Shown: piece after piece, positions 21,206 to 32,180 of the stretch
How positions within the stretch are numbered: the first letter of the stretch is position 1
How the letters are laid out: each line of letters starts with the position of its first letter
NCBI RefSeq assembly: GCF_002464935.1
Contig: NZ_NBYY01000009.1
Coordinates: 310,001-374,000 of the forward strand
Source of the DNA: Candidatus Enterovibrio escicola
GTDB lineage: Bacteria; Pseudomonadota; Gammaproteobacteria; Enterobacterales; Vibrionaceae
Direction of reading: 5' to 3'
Length of the DNA: 64,000 nt
Position numbers and translations under genes: made by a program
Notes under the pieces: model-generated
What the model saw: the letters and a program-made list of their open reading frames with translations, nothing else
Database searches by the model: none
What the model was told of the DNA's origin: nothing

Positions 21206-21286
21206 AATGACCATTCGAGAGGATAACAATAATGTATGGAAGCACACGTATATTTACGGGTATTTTCATATAGATCAAATCTTTCA

Positions 21287-21657
21287 CTATTTTTGGAACA
21301 ATACAGTTGCCACCGCATAGCACTTTTCATCTGAGATGCTTAGCATAACATTGGTCACACCTCGTTCAATAATAAGCTTCTCCGCCATGCCATGAAGAGC
21401 AAGCATCGGTTTACCCAATTGATGACTTCAAAATCTTGGAAGGTCACACCACAGGATATACCCGTACCTAAAGCCTTTGCTGCTGCCTCTTTCACAGCAA
21501 AATACTTAGCAAGATAGCGCGCTGGAAATTTTGAACTTGCATATTTGTGCAATTCGAGCACAGTTAAAACGCGCTTCGCGAACGTATTTTGCATACGAAT
21601 GATAATTTTTTCCATGCGTGCGATTTCAACAATGTCAGTGCCTAAACCAACAACCAC
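21287..21657 (-). pseudogene. acpS: holo-[acyl-carrier-protein] synthase with a single-base frameshift
   Basis: AcpS transfers the phosphopantetheine arm from CoA to acyl carrier protein and is normally essential. The first ~80 codons from the GTG at 21657 are normal: GLGTDIVEIARME, then AVKEAAAKALGTGI with the catalytic block, then VTFQDFEVIN. The frame then breaks near 21416. Continuing in the next frame gives LGKPMLALHGMAEKL, then VMLSISDEKCYAVATVLFQK and a TAG at 21287-21289. The full span is 371 bases, one short of a multiple of three, so a single deletion explains it. It overlaps the pdxJ stop by one base. Either the gene is inactive, or frameshifting rescues it, or the base is a sequencing error. 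Confidence 0.85.
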
Positions 21658-22391
21658 TATTGATTACGCGCCTCTTGCATGATGGCTTTCATATCTAAAA
21701 CTGCTTTTGATAGACCATCAAACAACGCGCGACACACGATAGCATGTCCGATGTTCAATTCATAAATTTCTGGAATTGCCGCAATTGAAGTCACATTATG
21801 ATAACTCAAACCATGGCCTGCGTTTACCTTGATATCCAGACCGTTTGCATAGCTAGCCGCTTCCATGATTTTCTTTAGCTCCTCTTTCCTCTCTACGTCG
21901 GTTTTTGCATCAGCATATTGTCCAGTATGCAATTCAATGTATGGCGCACCACAAGCTTTCGCTGCATTAATTTGTACACACCCTGCATCAATAAATAACG
22001 AAACTTTAATGCCTGCATCCATTAGTGTTTTGGTCGCCATTTTTATTTTATCTAGCTGGGAAACCACATCCAAGCCACCTTCGGTGGTCAACTCTTCACG
22101 TTTTTCTGGAACAAAACATACATAATCAGGTCTCACATCAAGTGCGATATTAATCATCTCATCGGTTGCAGCTATTTCTAGGTTCATGCGAGTTTGTAAA
22201 ATATCTTTCAATACATATACATCACGATCCTTGATATGACGACGATCTTCACGAAGGTGTATCGTGATACCATCCGCACCAGCACACTCCACGATTTTTA
22301 CAGCCTGAACAGGATCAGGATATATAGTACCACGCAAGTTTCGGAGGGTCGCTACATGATCAATATTGACACCAAGATAAATGCTATTCAT
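21657..22391 (-). CDS. pdxJ: pyridoxine 5'-phosphate synthase
   Basis: 244 residues. It condenses 3-amino-2-oxopropyl phosphate with deoxyxylulose 5-phosphate to pyridoxine 5'-phosphate. Intact TIM-barrel motifs: [13 protein letters not shown] at the N-terminus, [16 protein letters not shown] near residue 38, SLFIDAG in the middle, IELHTGQYA near residue 147, and [11 protein letters not shown] near residue 188. It sits in the usual order era-recO-pdxJ-acpS, and Epd upstream in the same pathway is also kept. Confidence 0.98.
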   Translation of the reverse strand: MNSIYLGVNIDHVATLRNLRGTIYPDPVQAVKIVECAGADGITIHLREDRRHIKDRDVYVLKDILQTRMNLEIAATDEMINIALDVRPDYVCFVPEKREELTTEGGLDVVSQLDKIKMATKTLMDAGIKVSLFIDAGCVQINAAKACGAPYIELHTGQYADAKTDVERKEELKKIMEAASYANGLDIKVNAGHGLSYHNVTSIAAIPEIYELNIGHAIVCRALFDGLSKAVLDMKAIMQEARNQ

Positions 22392-22394
22392 TGC

Positions 22395-23135
22395 ATAAAT
22401 GCCCTTGTTCTTAGTAAGAATAACTCACAGCTCTTTATAGATTTAGAGCCAAGATACGAGCCTGAGAGATAGACATTTATACCTCTTAGCCATTTTAAAT
22501 GGCTCAACTGTCTTGAATTGTTTCATCAACAGTGCTACGAGATCTCCATCGGTAAAAACTAGAGTGTTGCCCTTCATTAACGAGAACAAGGCTAAAATCC
22601 CATTTTAACCTCAAAAGAGATACGTCATGCTCCTGTCCACTGGCTCACCACTACCCGCACACTGTAAAAATCCATGCCATAACCAATAAAATCTAGCAGT
22701 GCGATCTCGAATCGACGAAATGCAGGCTCCTGACCTTTCTGGGTGGGCTAATTAAGTCAATGCGGTAACATCTTTAAAAAAGCTAATAATAGGCAGTTTC
22801 TTTTTTAACAACAGGGATTAATAGCTTATTGAGATAAAAACTAGAGAATAATGCATTACCAGAGATCTGGATAGCAAGGCCAATAGCTTCAGCATGACAC
22901 ATAAGTGTACATTTCACCATCACCTGTCTATTTCACTAACAAAGGTATAAACGGTTGAAGAATTCCTTTCAACGGTGAGAGTTTACCACTAATGCCTTTG
23001 GCTAGGACGCTGATTCACCCATAATTTTTGCTTAAGACCTCTAGGATGAAGTTGTTTTACTATTCACTGCACAGCCGTGAGTGCAGTGCAGAACAAAACA
23101 GCGCGCAAGCATTTCGTAATAGATCTTTCTCATTC
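22395..23135 (-). pseudogene. recO: recombination protein RecO, decayed
   Basis: This position between era and pdxJ is where recO belongs. Reading the minus strand in changing frames gives RecO-like pieces in order: CFVLHCTHG near 23090, ISVLAKGISGKLSPLKGILQPF near 22980, LWHGFLQCAG near 22650, and a C-terminal [22 protein letters not shown] near 22400-22450. At least six stops or frameshifts separate them and no open frame exceeds 90 codons. RecO loads RecA with RecR in gap repair, so that pathway is likely lost unless supplied elsewhere. Confidence 0.85.
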
Positions 23136-23149
23136 TGGATGTAAACTGC

Positions 23150-24064
23150 TCAAAGCTGGTCTATATAACCAAGACTACGCAATGCACGTTCGTCATCCGC
23201 CCAACCTGATTTCACTTTCACCCAAAGATCGAGGTAGACCTTGCGTTCAAACAATAATTCCATGCCCAAGCGAGCTTCGCGACCAATAGTTTTAATTTTA
23301 TCACCACCTTTACCAATCACCATTTTCTTTTGACTATTGCGATTAACCAAGATCAAGCCATTAATCTCAAATCCACCCGTATCTTGGTTATAGTCAAAAC
23401 GTTCAATTTCTACCGTCACTGCGTATGGCAACTCATCACCGGTAAAACGCATCAATTTTTCAAGGATAATTTCAGACGCCATGAAGCGTTGAGAACGATC
23501 AGTTAGATACTCTTTAGGAAAGTTCCATTCGCCTTCAGGTAATGCCTGACGAACCCGTTTCTCAACAACGTCGATGTTGATGCTATTTTTTGCTGAAATT
23601 GGTATTATATCAACAAAATACATTTTCTCACTTAGTGCTTGGAGATATGGAAGTAACACACCCTTTTCCCTAATCTTATCAACTTTATTAATAAGTAAAA
23701 CCGTGGGTAGATCAGCTTTTATGAGCTTTTTAAGGATCATATCATCGACTGTAGTCCAATGTGTACCAGATACAAGAAAAAGAATCAATTCAACATCATT
23801 CAATGAACTTAATGCAGCTCGGTTCATCAGCCGATTGATGGCCTGCTTCTCTTCAATGTGTATTCCAGGCGTATCCACGTATACAGCTTGATAACCATCA
23901 CGGGTATCAACACCCATAATACAATGACGGGTGGTTTGAGGTTTACTCGAGGTAATTGATAACTTTTGACCAAGTAAGCGATTAAGAAGTGTTGACTTTC
24001 CAACATTAGGGCGACCTACAATGGATATAAAACCACAGTAGTGAATTTGTGACGTATCTGTCAT
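23150..24064 (-). CDS. era: GTPase Era
   Basis: 304 residues. This is an essential GTPase that binds the 3' end of 16S rRNA and helps assemble the 30S subunit. G1 motif GRPNVGKST is at residues 17-25, G3 DTPGIH near 64-69 and G4 NKVD near 125-128. The C-terminal KH domain carries [12 protein letters not shown]. It overlaps rnc by 4 bases (ATGA), the conserved rnc-era coupling. The 3' neighbour is the recO pseudogene. Confidence 0.98.
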   Translation of the reverse strand: MTDTSQIHYCGFISIVGRPNVGKSTLLNRLLGQKLSITSSKPQTTRHCIMGVDTRDGYQAVYVDTPGIHIEEKQAINRLMNRAALSSLNDVELILFLVSGTHWTTVDDMILKKLIKADLPTVLLINKVDKIREKGVLLPYLQALSEKMYFVDIIPISAKNSINIDVVEKRVRQALPEGEWNFPKEYLTDRSQRFMASEIILEKLMRFTGDELPYAVTVEIERFDYNQDTGGFEINGLILVNRNSQKKMVIGKGGDKIKTIGREARLGMELLFERKVYLDLWVKVKSGWADDERALRSLGYIDQL

Positions 24065-24735
24065 AAATCCAGCTTCTCTAATGCCATTTCGGCAGCCTCT
24101 TGCTCAGCCTTGCGACGACTACTGCCTTTTCCTACCACAGATTGATCCAAACCTATAACTTCACACTCAACTGTAAACTGTTGATTGTGTGCCTCGCCTT
24201 GTACCTTAGTAATATTATAGGCAGGTAATTGTTTACGCTGTCCCTGTAAGTATTCTTGTAACCGAGTTTTTGGATCTTTCTGATTCACACCTGGTAAAAT
24301 AGTATCTAGTCGGAATTTATACCAGCCCAATACAATTCCACGAACCATTTCTAAATTACTGTCAAGATAAACAGCACCGATTATAGCTTCAACAGCATTG
24401 GCTAGAATTGAATCTCGGCGTAAACCACCACTTTTTAACTCACCAGGCCCCAGCTGTAATACATTACCCAGTTCAAACTCTCTACCGAATTCAGCCAGAG
24501 TATTACCTCGCACGAGAGTTGCACGCATGCGACTCATGTCACCTTCATCAAGGTTCCTAAAACGGTGGTAAAGTTCATCAGCAACAACAAAACTCAAAAT
24601 AGAATCCCCTAAGAATTCTAAACGTTCATTGTGGATATCACTTGCGCTGCAGTGGGTCAATGAGAGACTAAGTAATGTAATATCGCTAAATTCGTAGCTG
24701 ATACGACGTTGTAATTTATTCAATGGTGTTATCAT
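24061..24735 (-). CDS. rnc: ribonuclease III
   Basis: 224 residues. Double-strand-specific endoribonuclease for rRNA and mRNA processing. The catalytic signature [12 protein letters not shown] is near residues 37-48, the second acidic cluster [14 protein letters not shown] near residue 112, and the C-terminal dsRNA-binding domain ends [19 protein letters not shown]. It lies 11 bases after lepB and overlaps era; it is translationally coupled in one operon. Confidence 0.98.
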   Translation of the reverse strand: MITPLNKLQRRISYEFSDITLLSLSLTHCSASDIHNERLEFLGDSILSFVVADELYHRFRNLDEGDMSRMRATLVRGNTLAEFGREFELGNVLQLGPGELKSGGLRRDSILANAVEAIIGAVYLDSNLEMVRGIVLGWYKFRLDTILPGVNQKDPKTRLQEYLQGQRKQLPAYNITKVQGEAHNQQFTVECEVIGLDQSVVGKGSSRRKAEQEAAEMALEKLDL

Positions 24736-24746
24736 GTTGTTCCAAG

Positions 24747-25634
24747 TTAATTAATGCCACCGATGCGGTTAAACCGCACCCCGACAGGTACCCAAGATGG
24801 CAAGAAACCATCGGCCTGTTCATTAAATTCAAAACTGATCCAAATACCTACTGCTTTTCCCACTAGATGCGTTTCAGGTACAAAACCCCAAAAACGACTG
24901 TCTTTACTATTGTCTCGGTTATCACCCATCACAAAATACTGTCTATCCGGTACAAGCCATTCACCTAATCCCTGTGTCATATAGTACTGTTCTGTTTGAT
25001 TTGGCATATATGAATTTATCAAAATTTGGTGTGCCTCTTTACCCAAGTACTCTTGAACTTGGGTAAGGTTCACACCACGCTGTGTGAATAAACTTGGGTG
25101 AATATAATCCACGGGAACCAAATCACAGCTAGATTCACCTTGCTTTTGAATACAAAGACGTTTTCCCTCACTGTATTTAACAGTATCCCCAGGAATGCCG
25201 ACTACACGCTTAATATAATCGATATTTGGCTGTGGTGGATATTTAAATACCACCAGATCTCCACGCTCCGGCTTACTCATTTCAACCAATTTATGACGGA
25301 AAACAGGATCTTTCAGACCATAGGAAAACTTATCTACTAGAATGAAGTCACCAACAAGCAAAGTTGGCATCATCGAACCAGAAGGGATTTGGAAGGGCTC
25401 ATAAATAAACGATCTAAGAACCAAAACAAGCGCAATTACAGGAAACACAGACGCGGTACTTTCAATCCATCTAGGCTGAGGTGAGACTACCTCGCCCTGT
25501 GCTCCACTCACCTCACAGTTTTCCTGCGCCGATTGAAGACGCCGATTCGATCCCCACCTTAATTTATCTAATATCCAAATAATCCCCGTAAACAGGGTGA
25601 CGAGTACCAAAATCAGTGCAAAAGTATTTGCCAT
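24747..25634 (-). CDS. lepB: signal peptidase I
   Basis: 295 residues. It cleaves signal peptides from exported proteins at the outer face of the inner membrane. Two N-terminal membrane helices are visible (residues 4-22 and about 62-78), followed by the Ser catalytic box [10 protein letters not shown] and the Lys box [11 protein letters not shown], then the [16 protein letters not shown] box E. All catalytic residues are present. Second gene after lepA in the usual lepA-lepB-rnc-era order. Confidence 0.98.
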   Translation of the reverse strand: MANTFALILVLVTLFTGIIWILDKLRWGSNRRLQSAQENCEVSGAQGEVVSPQPRWIESTASVFPVIALVLVLRSFIYEPFQIPSGSMMPTLLVGDFILVDKFSYGLKDPVFRHKLVEMSKPERGDLVVFKYPPQPNIDYIKRVVGIPGDTVKYSEGKRLCIQKQGESSCDLVPVDYIHPSLFTQRGVNLTQVQEYLGKEAHQILINSYMPNQTEQYYMTQGLGEWLVPDRQYFVMGDNRDNSKDSRFWGFVPETHLVGKAVGIWISFEFNEQADGFLPSWVPVGVRFNRIGGIN

Positions 25635-25665
25635 TGTGTTTTCCTAACTGTAATAACACTTTTCA

Positions 25666-27468
25666 TTATTTGTCTTTGCCGACGCCTACGTTCAAAATTG
25701 CCAAAAACGCTTCTTGTGGCAGTTCAACATTACCGATACGCTTCATGCGTTTTTTACCCTCTTTCTGCTTCTGCAACAGTTTCTTCTTACGGCTAATATC
25801 ACCACCGTAACATTTCGCAGTTACATTTTTACGCAGTTGTTTTACCGTTGAACGCGCAACAATATGGGTACCTATCGCAGCCTGAATAGAAATATCGAAC
25901 TGCTGGCGGGGGATTAATTCTTTCATTTTCACAACCAGATTACGGCCACGGTTTTGTGCATAACTTTTATGGGTGATGATGGCCAGTGCATCAACGTTTT
26001 CCCCATTTAACAAGACATCAACACGAACCATGTTCGACAGTTCATATCGTTGGAAATTATAATCAAGAGACGCATAGCCACGTGACGTTGATTTCAACCG
26101 ATCGAAGAAATCTAATACCACTTCTACCATTGGTATATCATAGGTCAACGCCACTTGTTTTTCATGATAAACCATGTCTATTTGTATACCACGTTTTTCG
26201 TGGCACAGCGTGATGACATTACCTAAATATTCTAACGGTACCAGAATGTAACAGCGGGCTATTGGCTCTCCTAACACGTCGATATCGTGCACACTTGGCA
26301 ATTTCGCTGGGCTATCAACATAGACGATATCACCATTTGTTTTGGTGACTTCATACACTACGGTTGGCACTGTAGTAATCAGATCTAAATCATATTCACG
26401 CTCCAGACGCTCTTGAATGATTTCCATATGAAGCATTCCAAGAAAACCACAACGGAAACCAAGGCCCAATGCTGCAGAGCCTTCTGGCTCGTAGAATAAC
26501 GATGCGTCATTCAGGCTTAATTTTCCCAATGCGTCACGAAAGCTCTCATAATCGTCAGAAGACACAGGAAAAAGACCTGCATATACTTGCGGTTTTACTT
26601 TCTTAAAACCGGGTAACGCAGATTCTGCACCATTTTTCGATTGAGTCAGTGTATCACCAACTGGTGCACCCAGAATGTCTTTTATTCCACAAGCAACCCA
26701 ACCTACCTCACCGGTACACAAACCTTGGGTGTCAGTTTGTTTTGGAGTAAATATACCGACACGCTCTACCCCCCACGACTGACCTGTGCTCATGACTTTT
26801 ATCTTGTCACCTTTGTTCAGCAAACCATGTTTGACGCGGACCAAAGACACAACTCCTAAATAGTTATCAAACCAAGAATCGATGATCAGTGCCTGCAATG
26901 GAAAGTCAGGATTTCCGTCTGGTGCAGGGATCCTTTTAACTATGTCTTCCAAAAGCGAATGGATGCCAAAACCAGTCTTCGCTGAACATCGGGTAGCGTC
27001 AGACGCATCAATACCAACAATGTTTTCAATTTCTTCGGTTACCCGATCAGGATCAGCTGCTGTCAAGTCGATTTTATTCAAGACTGCCACCACTTCAAGG
27101 TTCATCTCAATGGCCATGTAACAATTAGCCAGTGTTTGGGCTTCTACACCTTGACACGCATCAACAACAAGTAAAGCACCTTCACCCGCTGCCAGAGAAC
27201 GTGAAACTTCATAAGAGAAATCAACGTGTCCTGGGGTATCAATGAAGTTCAGCTGATAAGTATCCCCGTCATCTGCGGTGTAATTCAGCGTCACACTTTG
27301 TGCTTTGATAGTAATACCACGCTCACGTTCTAGGTCCATAGAATCCAAGACTTGTTCTTCCATTTCACGGTCTGAGAGACCCCCACAAATCTGGATTAAT
27401 CGATCTGCTAGTGTCGACTTACCGTGGTCAATGTGAGCAATAACCGAAAAGTTACGAATGTGCTTCAT
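25666..27468 (-). CDS. lepA: elongation factor 4 (back-translocating GTPase)
   Basis: 600 residues, full length. LepA acts on ribosomes, promoting back-translocation or initiation and biogenesis under stress. The P-loop [14 protein letters not shown] is at residues 11-24, G3 DTPGHVDF near 78, G4 NKIDL near 132, and the LepA-specific C-terminal block [15 protein letters not shown] is present. It is 76 bases downstream of rseC in the same orientation. Confidence 0.98.
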   Translation of the reverse strand: MKHIRNFSVIAHIDHGKSTLADRLIQICGGLSDREMEEQVLDSMDLERERGITIKAQSVTLNYTADDGDTYQLNFIDTPGHVDFSYEVSRSLAAGEGALLVVDACQGVEAQTLANCYMAIEMNLEVVAVLNKIDLTAADPDRVTEEIENIVGIDASDATRCSAKTGFGIHSLLEDIVKRIPAPDGNPDFPLQALIIDSWFDNYLGVVSLVRVKHGLLNKGDKIKVMSTGQSWGVERVGIFTPKQTDTQGLCTGEVGWVACGIKDILGAPVGDTLTQSKNGAESALPGFKKVKPQVYAGLFPVSSDDYESFRDALGKLSLNDASLFYEPEGSAALGLGFRCGFLGMLHMEIIQERLEREYDLDLITTVPTVVYEVTKTNGDIVYVDSPAKLPSVHDIDVLGEPIARCYILVPLEYLGNVITLCHEKRGIQIDMVYHEKQVALTYDIPMVEVVLDFFDRLKSTSRGYASLDYNFQRYELSNMVRVDVLLNGENVDALAIITHKSYAQNRGRNLVVKMKELIPRQQFDISIQAAIGTHIVARSTVKQLRKNVTAKCYGGDISRKKKLLQKQKEGKKRMKRIGNVELPQEAFLAILNVGVGKDK

Positions 27469-27544
27469 AGGTGGCGTGATTAACTCGTCTGTAAAAATAG
27501 GAGGATAAATAGATCAAGTGGCGAGATTCTACCGAAATTAACAG

Positions 27545-28033
27545 CTACTCGCTATCCTCCGTTACGGAATTTATTAAAAAAGACTCTGCGAGAGGTATAT
27601 CAAAGACACGAATAAGGGTTGGAGTCACTTCCACCTTTTGTTCCAATCTACGAAAAAAATGACGGGCGATAGCCACTCCCACGCCACTGGCCAATAGTGA
27701 AGATAGGATAACGGTGCCCTCACCTCCAGCTACCCTTGTCGTTAAATACTGTCCAAAAAATGCCCCTGCTATCATAAACAGCAATGGCACAATATAAACA
27801 ATCATTATAGATTTCAATATGGTTTGTTCTTCAAAGCCGATTTCGACTAGGCTTCCTGCACGTACAGGTGTCAATGCCAAAACACGGATATCCAGTACTT
27901 TTTCAAGAAACTTTTGACCAACAATACCGCAGTGATTTACCGATAGACAATCTTCACAATTAGGTTTTTGATGACAAATCACCGTAATGTAACCTTCGCC
28001 ACTGCCTGTGACTTCGGCCAATGTAGTCATCAT
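27545..28033 (-). CDS. rseC: sigma-E regulator RseC (SoxR-reducing protein family)
   Basis: 162 residues. Inner-membrane protein that modulates sigma-E and contributes to SoxR reduction. N-terminal cytoplasmic part has the cysteine set C-x5-C-x2-C-x5-C (HQKPNCEDCLSVNHCG). Two membrane helices follow (SIMIVYIVPLLFMIAGAFFG and TVILSSLLASGVGVAIA). It overlaps rseB by one base and ends the rpoE-rseA-rseB-rseC operon. Confidence 0.95.
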   Translation of the reverse strand: MMTTLAEVTGSGEGYITVICHQKPNCEDCLSVNHCGIVGQKFLEKVLDIRVLALTPVRAGSLVEIGFEEQTILKSIMIVYIVPLLFMIAGAFFGQYLTTRVAGGEGTVILSSLLASGVGVAIARHFFRRLEQKVEVTPTLIRVFDIPLAESFLINSVTEDSE

Positions 28034-29022
28034 TAGTTCTGTACCTCATCATTCGCCATATTTATTTTCGGTGTTATGACGAGAGGATTAAAGCGGACAG
28101 ATTCCGCAACTTTCTTTGCAGTTCTTGGTGGAATATCTCCGACCACCATAATTTCTGCATTTCCCTCAACGTGACTATGCAATATTATGCTTCCTTTGCG
28201 AACCAAGTGCTCACGTACAGAAAGTTCATCGGCTTCAGCAAAGTAAACAGAGAATCTGAATAAGCCGTCGCTAAACATCTGGCTTTCCACCGTACGTTCG
28301 GTAATTAGCCCACGATTACTATAGATAGGCTCGAATCCGTTCGGTAGCACCGTGACTTGCCACTGTAGGTCTGTCTTCGATTGTTTCGGTAAATATACTA
28401 CTTGCGGTAATTCAAAACTTGCGAGCTGGCTCATAGCTTTGCTTATCTGTGACGAAACAATCAGGGATAACACGCGATACTGTTCTATTGGGTCACCATC
28501 ACGATCTAGTATATCAGCCCGCAAGAGTAAATAGTTTTGTTGGTTAATCCAAAGCAAATAAGAGTAACGTTCTCCGTCTTTGGGTGATACTCGCACGATA
28601 TCACACGGAACACCAGTCTCTCGAGCACTCCCCAACGGTACAAAATCATACAACATCGCAAGACGATCAATATTAGTTTGCATAATAGCTGGTAAAGGTG
28701 CCACCATTTGGGTGTGTGCAACCATAAACGGGTCTATATTCGGCTCAAAATAACTTACTTCATCACCACGACGGATAACTTCACGAAGTGGTCCACTAAG
28801 ATAGGCAATGTGTCCGAAAGACTTGCCATCAACTAAGGCATGACGATAGCGAAGAGGTTCGATACTATTTTTTCTAACTAATATATAAGATAACTCGTAG
28901 TTTAGGTGAACAATAGCATGATTCATTTGACGCAATAATACTTCAGCGGGGTTATTTTCTACCGTGGCATGTGTAACTAGGCTGATCAGTGCAACAAAAC
29001 CGATCAAGATGAGTTTCATCAA
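28033..29022 (-). CDS. rseB: sigma-E factor regulatory protein RseB
   Basis: 329 residues with a signal peptide (LILIGFVALISLVTHA). Periplasmic protein that binds RseA and shields it from DegS; it also senses lipoproteins and LPS intermediates. The MucB/RseB fold is recognisable from the N-terminal LLRQMNHAIVHLNYELSYI segment and the C-terminal SVYFAEADE and HVEGNAEIMVVGDIPP blocks. It overlaps rseA by 4 bases and rseC by one. Confidence 0.95.
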   Translation of the reverse strand: MMKLILIGFVALISLVTHATVENNPAEVLLRQMNHAIVHLNYELSYILVRKNSIEPLRYRHALVDGKSFGHIAYLSGPLREVIRRGDEVSYFEPNIDPFMVAHTQMVAPLPAIMQTNIDRLAMLYDFVPLGSARETGVPCDIVRVSPKDGERYSYLLWINQQNYLLLRADILDRDGDPIEQYRVLSLIVSSQISKAMSQLASFELPQVVYLPKQSKTDLQWQVTVLPNGFEPIYSNRGLITERTVESQMFSDGLFRFSVYFAEADELSVREHLVRKGSIILHSHVEGNAEIMVVGDIPPRTAKKVAESVRFNPLVITPKINMANDEVQN

Positions 29023-29645
29023 TCTTGTGTTCCCACTGTTAATGTTAGTAAATCGTCTTTTTCTACTATTTTATCAGTATTCAAACGGAGCCGAAACTCG
29101 TAGTCTTGGAATATCGCGTTGATACGACGACGTTGTCCCCTTGCTTGCTCTTCACTGAACGGGCTTTGCTGCGATTCTCTACTCAAACTTACTGGTTCAG
29201 CGGAACTGGAAAGAGGGATTGTTAACAACACGGGGGGTTGTATTCCCTCCAGCATAGAATCAGTGACAGTATCAGCATTGTATTTCTGCACACAAATAAT
29301 CACAGCTAAAGATATCGTTGCAGCCATACTGATCTTGGTTAGTTGTTCGAGCCAAAATTGGATGCCATGACGTGCAATATTTTGTATCGTTTTAGGTACT
29401 TGAATGAACGTCAAACCCTCAACCTGTTGCATACTGTATGTTTGTTCTTTTTCTAACGCCACAGCCACATCGTAGGAAATATTCCAGTTCATGTCTTTAG
29501 GCATATCTCCCCGCATCACATCTCGTGTAATGCTAAAGCTTTTCCATGCCTCTTGCGCAGACACATCGTTTCCTAGCTCTTCAATCGGACTGAGAACTGT
29601 AATATCACCATCAAATAATGCAGAGAGGTTCTTTTTTCCAGCCAT
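29019..29645 (-). CDS. rseA: anti-sigma-E factor RseA
   Basis: 208 residues. The N-terminal cytoplasmic domain binds RpoE (SALFDGDI..., then WNISYDVAVALEKE). A single membrane helix (ISMAATISLAVIICV) is near residues 107-121, followed by a periplasmic tail. Envelope stress triggers proteolysis by DegS and RseP and releases sigma-E. It lies between rpoE and rseB in the conserved operon, 30 bases after rpoE. Confidence 0.95.
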   Translation of the reverse strand: MAGKKNLSALFDGDITVLSPIEELGNDVSAQEAWKSFSITRDVMRGDMPKDMNWNISYDVAVALEKEQTYSMQQVEGLTFIQVPKTIQNIARHGIQFWLEQLTKISMAATISLAVIICVQKYNADTVTDSMLEGIQPPVLLTIPLSSSAEPVSLSRESQQSPFSEEQARGQRRRINAIFQDYEFRLRLNTDKIVEKDDLLTLTVGTQD

Positions 29646-29675
29646 TTATTTCACCGTTATAAACAGGTCATTCTG

Positions 29676-30254
29676 TTAGTGGTTCACTATCGGACGAACA
29701 CATTTATCTACCGCTTCCCTAGCTCGAAAAATACGTGAACGCACTGTTCCTACCGGACAGTCCATCACTACCGCAATATCTTCGTAGCTTAAACCATCGA
29801 TTTCACGCAGAGTAATTGCTGTTTTCAGATCGTCGGGCAATCCATCTATAGTGCTAAAAACGACCTGCTTTAGTTGCTCTGACAGCATAAGATTCTCAGG
29901 GTTCGATATTTCTTTTAATGCACCACCATTTTCGTAGTTTTCAGCCTCTTCGGCATTAATATCACTGGATGGTGGGCGTCGACTCTGAGCAACCAAATAA
30001 TTCTTTGCTGTATTGACTGCAATACGATATAACCACGTATAAAAAGCACTTTCTCCACGAAAACTCGGCAAAGAACGATATGCTTTAATAAAGGCCTCTT
30101 GAGCAACATCTGGTACATCTCCACTATTATTTACATAGCGTGAAATAAGGCTACATACCTTACTTTGATATTTGATGACCAAAAAATTAAACGCCTGCTT
30201 ATCTCCGTTTCTTACACGTAAGATTAGCGCTTGATCAGTAAACTGCTCGCTCAT
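29676..30254 (-). CDS. rpoE: RNA polymerase sigma-E factor (extracytoplasmic stress)
   Basis: 192 residues, normal size. Region 2 contains VPDVAQEAFIKAYRSLPSFRGESAFYTWLYRIAVNTAKN, and region 4 has the helix-turn-helix LREIDGLSYEDIAVVMDCPVGTVRSRIFRAR. An AAGGAG ribosome site lies upstream. It heads rseABC. Only about 60 bases upstream there is an IS30 copy, so the native promoter region and the usual divergent nadB are gone. nadB is now at 44-45.6 kb. I see no sigma-E-type promoter in the remaining leader. Confidence 0.97.
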   Translation of the reverse strand: MSEQFTDQALILRVRNGDKQAFNFLVIKYQSKVCSLISRYVNNSGDVPDVAQEAFIKAYRSLPSFRGESAFYTWLYRIAVNTAKNYLVAQSRRPPSSDINAEEAENYENGGALKEISNPENLMLSEQLKQVVFSTIDGLPDDLKTAITLREIDGLSYEDIAVVMDCPVGTVRSRIFRAREAVDKCVRPIVNH

Positions 30255-30314
30255 TCGAGCATCTTCTCCTTGATTATTGGTACCAATACATAGACCACCC
30301 CAACACTTAGCCCT

Positions 30315-31130
30315 AAATTTAAGTCTGAAGTGTGATACTTTCCAATCAAGCTGCTAATGCCATTTCTTTAAAAATAACGGCAGGGTGCTTAACGCCTAAA
30401 TATTTCTTAAACCAATGATTAATCCTTGCTTGAGCAAAGGTAATATCTTCATTCTTAATCCTTTTTAAGTCTGTCCCTTTCTTTACGTACTGTCTCAAAA
30501 GCCCATTAGCATTTTTATTTTCTACTCATTCCAATGAATGAGTTAAGGATGGACAAAGTAAATCAATTATCACTACGGTGATATCAGTTGCCGATTTCGA
30601 TGCCCCTTTTTAGTTTTAAAAACGATCTTTACATTCTGATAGCATCACGATATCACCAATACCATTTTTACCTAAAACTGTATCAATTTCCCAATTACAA
30701 ATTATTCCCGACTATCTACAACGATGACCACTCATTCATGAAGACCTCATTTTAAATGGTTGCACCTTTTTTTGGAGACCTTTCCGATATCATTTCTGTC
30801 CCTGCCTTGAATTACGATAACGCTTACCTCCTAACCGTTTATAGACTTCGACAAAACAATAAATCTCCTCATGGCTGACGGGCGTTCCTACATTAGTTGG
30901 TACGGGCGATATCTGCTCGGAACTCCAATCGTTTTCGAGCAACAAATGAACGAAAGTTTTTTGATCTGTTGGTCTCCTTGTAAGAAGAGAGCGTACCTCT
31001 TTCGGTAATTGCTTTCTTTTCCTAGGATAAACCTTAATTGTCGCAGTTTTTATTTAAATTCAGGACCTTTCGGTTTAATGTCTGTTTTTGGTATTTTTTA
31101 ACGCCTTGAAACTACCATAAACGCTCATGC
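30315..31130 (-). mobile_element. IS30-family remnant upstream of rpoE
   Basis: One end, with TTAAGTCTGAAGTGTGATAC at about 30320-30340, matches that of the copy at 54.08 kb. The minus strand reads in pieces a C-terminal INHWFKKYLGVKHPAVIF-like stretch near 30380-30420, the ANGLLRQYVKKGTDLKRI part near 30500, and GTPVSHEEIYCFVEVYKRLGGKRY plus SFVHLLLENDWSSEQISPVPT near 30850-30960. Frames are broken throughout. Confidence 0.75.
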
Positions 31131-31329
31131 CTAAAACAAAGAGTTATTGAAAGAATGAACACAGCACAGTGTGTGCGTTTGCAGGTAATAAAAAGTTCCC
31201 ACCAAACAGCCACCATTCAAGTTCTTTCACAAACTAGAATACTAAGTTATGATCTTATCAGCATTCATTATCTTTAGCATTCTGACTCTCAATTTTTCTG
31301 GGCGACACTTTCCTTCCGACATCATCTTC

Positions 31330-32150
31330 TGTCAGCGTTCACCAAAGGTGGCTTGACTAGGTCTTTGTGAGATTAAACACGTCGAGATAGGATTGCTTGC
31401 GAATCACTGATGACACTACATCGCTAATGACATCCAATGCAGACAGCCCATGTTTCTTACATGGTTTCTACCACGAACAGAACGCGTGAACGAAACTGTT
31501 CTCCTCGATAAGAGCTGGTACCGAAGCAGATTTTCCGCATGATTCTGCTGCCCCGAATACACCGCTCAGCTTCATTATTAGTCAAAGGTACACGTTTATG
31601 ATGAAGGAAAACCCAGAGTCCCTGTTCGTGCTTCAAGATATAGACAAACTTTCCAGCAAACCAAGATGTTAGGATATGTTCGCCTTTTCTTAACCAATCC
31701 AAAAGGTTTTTACTAATACGAAACATTCGGCGCCGCCACTCGATATCGGGAATTTCTCCTTGCTCATAGCAGTGCTGAATTTGAAATACCGGATGGCAGA
31801 ACAAGACGTTTGCTAATATGAGACGTTAAACCTCCACCGCTATGCTCCGCCATTTGTTGTAAATTGCAGGTGACATGTGCCCAACAGAACTGGTGGCACA
31901 TAGGATCTAGCTAGTTATAACTACCACATTGATCGGTTATTACTATCGCATGGCACTATTCATCCAGCATTTCTTTTGCTGTTTCCGCATTGATGACGAT
32001 AACGAATAGTCTGATATACCACATCACTGCCACTGAGGAGAAAAACCCATCGGGTAGCCGCGTCCACATTTTATTTGTGCGTTGTTTCATCTATATGAAT
32101 AACAGCGGATTTTTTACATGGTAAGGCAACGCCTGATGCAACGACGTTAA
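31330..32150 (-). mobile_element. IS66-family transposase remnant
   Basis: The open piece 31457-31804 carries the IS66 C-terminal signature: WVFLHHKRVPLTNNEAERCIRG, then the GTSSYRGEQFRSRVLFVVET block. Farther upstream on the minus strand is a broken HIDETTHK..GRGYPMGFSPQWQ-like stretch near 32040-32090, matching the IS66 central domain. The region toward 31330 matches the fragment at 38.09-38.25 kb. The N-terminal zinc-finger region and the accessory tnpA/tnpB genes are absent. Confidence 0.8.
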
Positions 32151-32180
32151 CGTACTACTGACTTGTCCTTGGGTTTAACT

